Below are positions 57,122-64,000 of a DNA stretch of 64,000 bases, piece by piece. Numbering within the stretch: position 1 is the first letter of the stretch; each line of letters opens with the position of its first letter. The position numbers and the translations under genes are program-made. Source of the stretch: Papaver somniferum (lineage: Eukaryota > Streptophyta > Magnoliopsida > Ranunculales > Papaveraceae); NCBI RefSeq assembly GCF_003573695.1, contig NW_020639929.1, positions 263,620 through 327,619 of the forward strand. Reading direction: 5' to 3'. Under the pieces are notes generated by a model. It did not search any database and had not been told where the DNA came from. It saw only the letters and a list, made by a program, of their open reading frames with translations.

Positions 57122-57668
57122 CTACAGCCACTCTTTGGACATAATAGTATCAGCAGCAAAATTAACCTCTCGCTTAGAATATTCAAAACGCAAGGAAGAA
57201 TACTGAGCTCTTGCTGCAGTCCATCTCTGACGAAAGGACCTGTGGAACTGAATCATTGACAGAAGCCTGAATAGCACTCTGAGAATCTGATCAAGAGACA
57301 GTCTCACTTTGAACAACTCTGCAGTCTGCATCTCTCGCCACATTACCGACACCTGCTGCTCCAGGATATCCAATTGACGCTCCATCACAGCATACTAAAA
57401 GTTCATCCATTTCAGGGGGACACTGCAGCCTCAAGTAATCATATTCCTTGCAAATGATACAAGTCGAAGCCAAAGGTATCTTCATTCTACTCTTCAACCT
57501 GTCTTGTGTTGCACAGCAATTTTCATGAATGATCTTCCAAGCCTGAGCAGCAAAGGAAGGGTGAACTGCACGTCTCCAAATTAGTTTAGCAACAGCTACA
57601 GCAGCATGTTTAACTCTCAACAAGTGCCTGGTGGACTTTACTGAGAGTAAACCCTTGCAAATCTCCAA
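57122..57668 (-). pseudogene. LINE 3' fragment (zf-RVT end and RNase H), minus strand
   Basis: Reads KLIWRRAVHPSFAAQAWKI with CIICKE of zf-RVT, then an RNase H start (LLVCCDGASIGYPGAAGVG) and, in another frame, RQRWTAARAQYSSLRF with REVNFAAD, the usual end of the domain. It is a 5'-truncated, frameshifted LINE piece about 700 bp downstream of the PPR gene on the same strand. Confidence 0.7.
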
Positions 57669-58363
57669 TTTTGGTTACCCGAAAACTGTTGCACATGAAA
57701 ACAGGTTATGTTGTTCAAGACCTGCAAAGAGAGTTTGTTTTATTGTCTTTTAAAAAGTAAATTTAAACACAAGCAAATATATATGAACACAACTAACTAA
57801 CCCTTTCTGCAGCCCAACTTCGACCAACCAAACAGGCAAATATCCAACGAGGAAATGCATCCTTGTCGCTAAGCTACTCTTACGACTACAATGTCTCTGA
57901 AATAATCCAAGTTTCATAGATGTTCCCTGCAGAGAGTCATAAAGAAAAGTTTTTCAGACAGTGCTCCAAACCTGATGTTTTTCAGCCAGTGCTACAAACC
58001 CAAACTTTCCACCCATTTTTAACGAAGATGGATGAACTTAAATTCTAAACAACATCAAGCTAGATAACTTTCAGGGTACATTTAGTGGAATACCTGCAGA
58101 GACCTGTCCAACTTAAAAAGTTTCCTAAATGAAGATTCACTTGTACATTTGCAAGATACTAATGGTCCCTGAACTTGTAGCTTAATCCAACAACGGGGGA
58201 AAGGTGATAGCGAGAATGAAGCTGTAATGCTGACAAAAACTCATAAGATGTGCCAGAATCCTACTGGACGAAAGAGTACTTCATCCTTCAGAATTTGAGA
58301 TACCAAGCCTTAATGTCACTAAGCACTGGCGAAACCTATACCTTGAACAAGCATGTAAATCCA
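57669..58363. other. 3' flank of the PPR gene
   Basis: AT-rich, no gene seen. It includes the presumed 3' untranslated region of the minus-strand PPR gene. Confidence 0.6.
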
Positions 58364-60454
58364 TCACCAGTAATCCTTACATGAGCATTGACCGTCAACA
58401 AAATGATGGAACAGGTTTGAATCTCTCAAAATGATGCGTCGTTCTAAAAGTTTTGATACGAACTTCATAAACATATGACAGTCCTTACAAACACGCAAGT
58501 TCTTTAAGATCCGAATAGGCATCCGATCATGAGGCTTGCTAATCAACCCATATGCAAGAGCAAGCTTTTCACTGTGATAACTGATAGATTCAACTTTCTC
58601 GTCCTCCCCAACATCATGCAAAGCCAAATGCCGGTCAGGAACATAACCAGCTTTCTGTATCTCCTTCATCAAACTATCCAGCTTTCGGTAGATTTCCTCA
58701 TTTTGCAAATGACTTCGATCGTCAGACACAAACTTGTGAACCTTATAATCGATCTCAATCCAACTATAAGCTGGAGCCTTTCGAATCTTCTTGTCTTTCA
58801 TAAGAGACCTCACCAATGCTACTTTTCCCCATCTTCCAGCAGAAGCATACATGTTGGACAATATTATATAAGGTCCTGTTTCGAGCGGGTCTAATTCAGA
58901 AAGATGCTTTGCTGCCATTTCTGCACGTTCGATGTCACCATTTACTCTTGCAACAGACAAAAGCGTAGACCAGATTAAGTAATTGGGTTCTTCAGGCAAG
59001 CTATTGATTAAATCTACCGCCTCATCCATTCTTCCCGGACGTCCCAGGAGATTAATCATACATGAATAGTGGTCTAAAGTCGGTTTCATTCCATGTGATT
59101 CACTTATGGAACTGAAATATTCCTTTCCCAGTTCTACTGATCCACTGCGGCTACAAGCATAAAGAACCCCGACCAAGGTAATATTGTCTGGTTTCAGCTT
59201 TTCTTGTAACATGTTTTGATAAAGTTCTAAAGCCTCTTGATCCTGCCCATTTTGTGCATATCCCGTCATCATGGCATTCCAGGATACCACATTTCGGATT
59301 GGCATCAGTCGGAACACCTTCCGAGCATCCAAAGTTTCTCCACATTTCGAGTACATATCGATGAGGGCACTTGATACAAGCAAATCACTCTCGATTCCGT
59401 AATGAATTGCTTTACTGTGAATTACCTTACCATGAACCAAAGAAGCTAATCTAGCACAAACACTAACCACACTTGAGATTGTATACTGGTCTGGTTTCAC
59501 ATTTTCTGATAACATCTCACTGAACAGCATCCAAGCGTCTTCTTCTTTGTTGTTCTGCGCATAGCCAACTATCATTGTCGTCCAACACACCCCATCTTTC
59601 TCTTTTATCTCCTTAAAAATCCTAGTAGCCTCATCTATGAACCCGCTCTTAAAATTAGCTCCAAGAACACTAGAAACTGTAACCAAATCCGGCTTCACTC
59701 CTGCCACTTTCATTTCAAGAAACAAATCCAGACATTTCTCAGGACACCCATTTTTCAAGTACCCCGATATCATCGAATTCCACAATACAACATTTTTTTC
59801 ACTCAACTGATCAAACAACCACCTTGCTTGGTCGACTTGACCACACTTGGCATACATATCCATCAATGCACTCGACACAAAAACATTCCCTTTACAACTA
59901 CTACTAGTGACAGTCCTTCCATGAATTTGCTTCCCACGCCTCAAATCCAGTAATTTTGAACAAGCATTCAAAGCACTCACATACGTATACTCCGACGGCT
60001 CAAATCCATCTCTCTGCATTCTAACAAAGAAACCCAAACCATCAACACAACACCCACTTCCAACCAAACCCGCAATCGTCGTATTATACGAAATACAATC
60101 ACGAGCCGGCATTTTATCAAAAGTAGCCTGTAATTTCTCAGTCTCACCCATTTTCGAGTATGCTGAAAGCATTACATTCCATGAGAACACATCTTTAGAA
60201 GGCATTTTATCAAACAATGTAAGTGCATCATTGGTTTTGCCAGATTTCACATAAAGGTGAAGCAGTCGATTCTGAAGGTAAGTATTATTGGGTTCAACTG
60301 ATTGCATTTCTACATGAGACTGCAATCTTTTCACTTGATCTAAGTCATTAGCTCGAATGCATTCGAGTAACAGACGAGTGTATAGTTCTGTTGCAGTGCA
60401 ACCACGAACGAAGAATGCGTCAATGGCTTCTTTGAGCTTTTGGGTTGCCTTCAT
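58364..60454 (-). CDS. Pentatricopeptide repeat protein, PLS class with E, E+ and DYW domains
   Basis: A single-exon 696-residue protein. Such proteins bind one organellar transcript with the PPR tract and edit a C to U through the DYW deaminase. The repeat tract (about 60-480) shows P, L and S motifs such as YLQNRLLHLYVKSGKTNDAL, DVFSWNVMLSAYSKMG and VLWNSMISGYLKNG. E/E+ follow (about 490-600: LIWSTLLSVARVNGD, YSWIEID). The DYW domain starts at GYVPD (603), has the zinc and catalytic HSE (627-629), CKDCH (656-660) and ends CSCKDYW. All deaminase ligands are present and no damage is seen. A transit peptide is not obvious. The target transcript cannot be read from the sequence. Confidence 0.95.
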   Translation of the reverse strand: MKATQKLKEAIDAFFVRGCTATELYTRLLLECIRANDLDQVKRLQSHVEMQSVEPNNTYLQNRLLHLYVKSGKTNDALTLFDKMPSKDVFSWNVMLSAYSKMGETEKLQATFDKMPARDCISYNTTIAGLVGSGCCVDGLGFFVRMQRDGFEPSEYTYVSALNACSKLLDLRRGKQIHGRTVTSSSCKGNVFVSSALMDMYAKCGQVDQARWLFDQLSEKNVVLWNSMISGYLKNGCPEKCLDLFLEMKVAGVKPDLVTVSSVLGANFKSGFIDEATRIFKEIKEKDGVCWTTMIVGYAQNNKEEDAWMLFSEMLSENVKPDQYTISSVVSVCARLASLVHGKVIHSKAIHYGIESDLLVSSALIDMYSKCGETLDARKVFRLMPIRNVVSWNAMMTGYAQNGQDQEALELYQNMLQEKLKPDNITLVGVLYACSRSGSVELGKEYFSSISESHGMKPTLDHYSCMINLLGRPGRMDEAVDLINSLPEEPNYLIWSTLLSVARVNGDIERAEMAAKHLSELDPLETGPYIILSNMYASAGRWGKVALVRSLMKDKKIRKAPAYSWIEIDYKVHKFVSDDRSHLQNEEIYRKLDSLMKEIQKAGYVPDRHLALHDVGEDEKVESISYHSEKLALAYGLISKPHDRMPIRILKNLRVCKDCHMFMKFVSKLLERRIILRDSNLFHHFVDGQCSCKDYW

Positions 60455-60876
60455 TTTGTCTAAATTTTTTTGGTTTCTAGTTTTTAAGGTGGTAGGGATC
60501 AGATTGGTAACAAATGGGAGTGCTCATATTGTCGTAACCAGGCTTAGGCTGGACACCCAATTCTCACATAGAATTTGGTGAGTTTTGACCACTCATCATT
60601 TCCCATTATCTGCCTGAAGGATCATGCTTTGTTGGAGCATTTTCGGTCCCTATTTATAACCTTCATTTTGGTACTCATGGCTCTGTATGGTCGATGTGGG
60701 ACAACTCCTGGCCAAAATGCACCTTGTGCCTTTGTGCATGTGGGCAGGAACCTTGCGAACTTTGTGCTAGCTATGATCCCAAATCAATTCCGCCATGTTC
60801 TAATTTCGAGTCATAATGCAAAATTTCAGACAAATATCGTTTCATGACCCAAAATTACATTCTTAGAACTTAGAAA
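60455..60876. other. 5' flank of the PPR gene
   Basis: Promoter side of the PPR gene up to the copia LTR. No other gene recognised. Confidence 0.55.
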
Positions 60877-61351
60877 TGTTAAAAATGTAAACTTGATTAT
60901 ACCTAATTAATAATAATTAGAAGAACCTAGAAAATTGAAGAGTATCCCTGGTGGTGAGAGAACTCTCTAGAGTACTCTAGGCTAGTCCGGTGTATTGACT
61001 AGAAAAGAAATGTAAAGTATCTTCTAGAGTAGGTGCTATACTAGATAATTAGAGAAAGTTCTAGAGCTATAGGAGGTCGGTCAATCAAGGATCAAGGCCT
61101 ATAAATAGGCATCAGTTGTAAAGTTTAGACTTGTAATTCAGCGGCTAACCAAAGTGAGGTATAGGTAGCAGAGTGTAAGGATTAGAAGTCTTTTGTAAAG
61201 GTCTGTGTACGACCAAGTTTTAATGCAATAAAATTCAGTTTTAGTTAAACACCAACTTGAGTGATTGTGGGCTTGTTTAGTCATTCCAATACCCATTTTC
61301 AAAACATTTTCAATACCCATTTAGTCTTTAACCCCAAAATCATTTCCAACA
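60877..61351 (+). repeat. 5' LTR of the copia element
   Basis: Starts TGTTAAAAATG and ends CATTTCCAACA, an imperfect inverted pair, immediately before the primer-binding site. The upstream 5 bases are AGAAA (60872-60876), to be compared with the far end outside the window. Confidence 0.75.
61099..61109 (+). promoter_or_regulatory. TATA box of the copia LTR
   Basis: CTATAAATAGG lies in the middle of the LTR about 250 bp before its end, a good plant TATA context, and would mark the U3/R boundary about 30 bp downstream. Confidence 0.6.
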
Positions 61352-61354
61352 AAG

Positions 61355-61366
61355 TGGTATTAGAGC
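61355..61366 (+). other. Primer-binding site of the copia element
   Basis: TGGTATTAGAGC differs by one base from the initiator Met tRNA complement TGGTATCAGAGC. Confidence 0.8.
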
Positions 61367-61389
61367 CATAAGATTCTAATGGCAGTGAA

Positions 61390-63666
61390 ATGTTTCCGTT
61401 TCATGTACCTAAACTCACCAAAGATAAATATGAAAATTGGAGTATCCAAATGAAGGCGTTATTAGGCTCGCAAGATGCATGGGAGATTGTAGAGAAAGGT
61501 TATGTTGAACCGGATGATGAAGCGGCGCTTCCGCAAAATGAAAAAGATGCGCTACGCATTTCAAGAAAAAGAGACAAGAAGGCTCTCTACCTCATCTATC
61601 AAGGAATGGATGAGTCGTCGTTCGAGAAGATATCGAGAGCTATTAATGCAAAGAAAGCATGAGAGATTTTGCAAAACTCATTCAAAGGCGTGGACAAAGT
61701 AAAGAAGGTGCGGTTGAAAACTCTAAGAGGTGAGTTCGAATCTCTCTCCATGAAAGAGTCCGAATTAATATCGGATTATTTTTCAAGAGTTTTAGTTGTT
61801 GTTAATCAACTAAGAAGAAATGGCGAGGTCACGGGTGATAGTCGTGTGATCGAAAAAATACTACGGTCACTTGTTCCAAAATTCGATTATATCGTCGTTG
61901 CAATTGAGGAGTCGAAAGACGTCGAATCCATGACCGTGGATGAGCTCATGGGATCTCTTCAAGCCCATGAAGAAATAATGAGAAAGAGAAATAAAGAGGG
62001 AGCGGTAGAACAAGTTCTACAAGCTAAGCTTACTTTAAAAGACAATGGAGAGAGCTCTAGTAGTAATGCTAGAGGAAGAGGACGCGGCTACTACGGCGGG
62101 AGAGGAAGAGACAAGCAAAATAACGATGATCAGAGGGTCCAGAGGTCGAGATCCACAAGAGGTCGTGGCAGAGGAAATAATTCATGGCGCAACAATAATA
62201 GGCCAAGGTATGACAAATCTCAAATCGAATGCTATAACTTTCATAAGCTTGGTCATTATGCTTCGGACTGTCGATCTTCTTCAAATAATGTCGAGGAGAG
62301 AGCAAACTACGCTAGTAAAGAAAATCAAGAAGATCAGACCTTGTTGGTGGCATGCAAAGGAGGTGACTATGATGAAAACTGTACATGGGTGCTTGATACG
62401 GGAGCAAGCAACCATATGTGCGGCACGAAGGAGAAATTCGTGGAGCTTGATGAATCAGTTTCTGGAAATGTGACGTTCGGAAATGGAGCGAAAACTCCGG
62501 TGAGTGGTCTTGGAAAAATTTTGATTCGATTAAAAAATGGAAGCCATCAATTTATTTCTAATGTTTATTATGTCCCTAACGTAAAAATGAATATATTAAG
62601 TTTGGGACAACTCTTAGAAAAGGGCTATAGGATGAACATGGAAAAACTTAGTCTTTTCATAAGAGATAGGAGAGGAAAACTAATTGTCAAAGTGCCAATG
62701 ACGGGAAATAGGATGTTCTATCTGAACATTCAAAATGACGTCGCGAGATGTCTGACTGCTTGTGTGAAAGACTCGTCATGGCTCTGGCATCTTAGATACG
62801 GACATCTAAATTTTGGAGGATTAAAGTTACTGTCCAAACAAAATATGGTTAGAGTTTTGCCAAGAATAGACCACCCGGATCAATTGTGCGAAGGATGTTT
62901 ACTTGGAAAACATTTCAGAAAAATTTTTCCTAAGGAAACACTGACGAGAGCCACAAAGCCACTGGAGTTAGTTCACACGGACATTTGTGGACCAATAAAG
63001 CCAAGCTCGTATGGTGGAAATAACTATTTCCTCATATTTGTCGACGATTTTAGTCGAAAAACATGGGTTTATTTCTTGAAACAAAAATCGGAGGTTTTCT
63101 CCAATTTCAAGAAATTTAAATCCATTGTGGAGAAAGAAAGCGGCTTCGAAATTGTGGCTATGAGATCAGACAGAGTAGGTGAATTTACCTCGAAGGAGTT
63201 CGAGTCTTACTGTGAAGACAATGGAATCCGTCGGCCTCTTACGGTTCCATATACACCTCAACAAAATGGAGTTGCCGAAAGGAGAAACAGGACAATTCTC
63301 AATATGGCCCGGAGTATGTTGAAGACAAAGAGAGTGCCCAGGGAATTTTGGGCTGAAGCGGTTGATTTGATAAACCGATGTCCCACAAAAAGCGTGTGGA
63401 ACATGAATCCTTTAGAAGCATGGAGCGGAATGAAACCTGACGTCTCACACATACGAATATTCGGAAGTATCGCATATGCTCATGTGCCGAGTCAGCTGAG
63501 AACGAAGCTGGATGACAGGAGTGCCAAGTACATATTTATCGGTTATGACTCTCGATCCAAGGGATACAAGTTGTACAATCCAATCAATAGAAAGGTCATC
63601 ACAAGCAGAGATGTGGAGTTCGATGAAGAAGGCGTCTGGGATTTCGGTGTTCAAGAAAAGGATTAA
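61390..63666 (+). pseudogene. Copia polyprotein: gag, protease, integrase (interrupted)
   Basis: gag opens [17 protein letters not shown] and INAKKA, then TGA at 61660-61662 where the family has Trp. It resumes [15 protein letters not shown] and [17 protein letters not shown]. The zinc knuckle [14 protein letters not shown] has Phe in place of the second Cys (codon 62239-62241). The protease is [13 protein letters not shown] (DTG kept). Pre-integrase [14 protein letters not shown] and CEGCLLGKH follow. The integrase core has [16 protein letters not shown] (usual RGGEF) and NGVAERRNR, so the DDE set is present. The frame ends TAA at 63664-63666 before the RT. Two stops and a likely slip at the start make it inactive as it stands. 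Confidence 0.9.
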
Positions 63667-63841
63667 AATTTTCTCCCTATCGTAGAAGAAGAATAAGAAG
63701 AACAACCACCAGTACCAGAATCTCCAGCTACTTCACCACCACCATCACCTCCAGCAGTACATCATGGTGATCCATTATCAGCAGATGAAAGTTCTAAATG
63801 ACATCTATGGAGACAATATATCTCTTTTTTGTCTATTTGCA

Positions 63842-64000
63842 GAAAGTGAACCAATAAATTTCGAAGAGGCAGTCAAAAGCGAGAAATGGAGAAAGGCGAT
63901 GGATGAAGAAATCCAGGCTATTGAGAAAAATAACACCTGGGAGCTTGTAACACTTCCGAAAAGAGAAAGAGCAATTGGAGTGAAATGGGTGTACAAAGCC
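63842..64000 (+). pseudogene. Copia reverse transcriptase, first part, cut by window end
   Basis: Reads ESEPINFEEAVKSEKWRKAM, then MDEEIQAIEKNNTWELV and IGVKWVYKA, the standard copia RT entry. It is in a different frame from the integrase part, with stops between 63690 and 63840. It continues past the window. Confidence 0.85.

Larger units (their letters stand above)
60877..64000 (+). mobile_element. Ty1/copia retrotransposon, 5' part, continues beyond the window
   Basis: A 475-bp 5' LTR (60877-61351), a primer-binding site (61355-61366), then gag, protease, integrase and the start of RT on the plus strand. The window ends inside the RT. Only a few lesions break the frame, so the copy is fairly young, but its 3' LTR cannot be compared. 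Confidence 0.9.

Noticed and set aside
57122..57668. Considered as a host gene near the PPR gene
   Set aside because: The domain wording (zf-RVT end plus RNase H) is that of a LINE, and the frames are broken.

Overview
The window is nuclear DNA of a flowering plant. The evidence is an organellar-type tyrosyl-tRNA synthetase gene, a PPR-DYW gene, a two-exon CYP71-type P450 gene, plant L1 LINEs with DUF4283 ORF1 proteins, Ty1/copia and Ty3/gypsy LTR elements, and a gene for a plant mobile domain (PMD) protein. The general character would suit a gene-poor, repeat-rich eudicot genome, perhaps a basal eudicot such as a Papaveraceae member, but that lineage guess is weak. Only three intact host genes are seen: the P450 (11814-13411 +), the tyrosyl-tRNA synthetase (54049-55557 +) and the PPR-DYW gene (58364-60454 -). 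Almost everything else is mobile DNA or its debris.

Layout. 1-2498: a possible hAT end and a broken Myb/SANT-like gene. 2499-10828: an 8.3-kb degenerate LINE bounded by a 17-bp target-site duplication, with a small internal inversion and an antisense coding-like stretch in its 5' part. 11814-13411: the P450. About 14440-20517: a second, less decayed LINE. 20788-31106: a minus-strand, SIRE-like copia element with 2.5-kb LTRs, whose right LTR carries a solo LTR of another family. 31107-about 53400: an old PMD-gene/SANT-gene element with palindromic repeats. It is split by a Stowaway-like MITE and by a minus-strand LTR element with no coding capacity (35136-51541, Tekay/Del-like ends). One LTR of that element is itself split by a very young gypsy element (39576-48642) that has gag and protease but no reverse transcriptase, RNase H or integrase. 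54049-55557: the synthetase. 56138-56620: a decayed LRR receptor kinase piece. 57122-57668: a LINE 3' fragment. 58364-60454: the PPR gene. 60877-64000: the 5' part of a copia element that runs off the window.

How it fits together. The three host genes are unrelated and no shared pathway is evident. The interest lies in the nesting: PMD/SANT element (oldest), then the pol-less Tekay-like element inside its coding region, then the gag-protease element inside that element's LTR (youngest, LTRs nearly identical, exact 5-bp duplication). Two elements without a polymerase must have been moved by enzymes made elsewhere. The best candidates for something undescribed are the PMD+SANT element with its TTACGGCT-type palindromes, and the young gag-protease element, whose ORF has an unfamiliar C-terminal extension ending in a membrane-like segment and whose polypurine-tract motif recurs four times.
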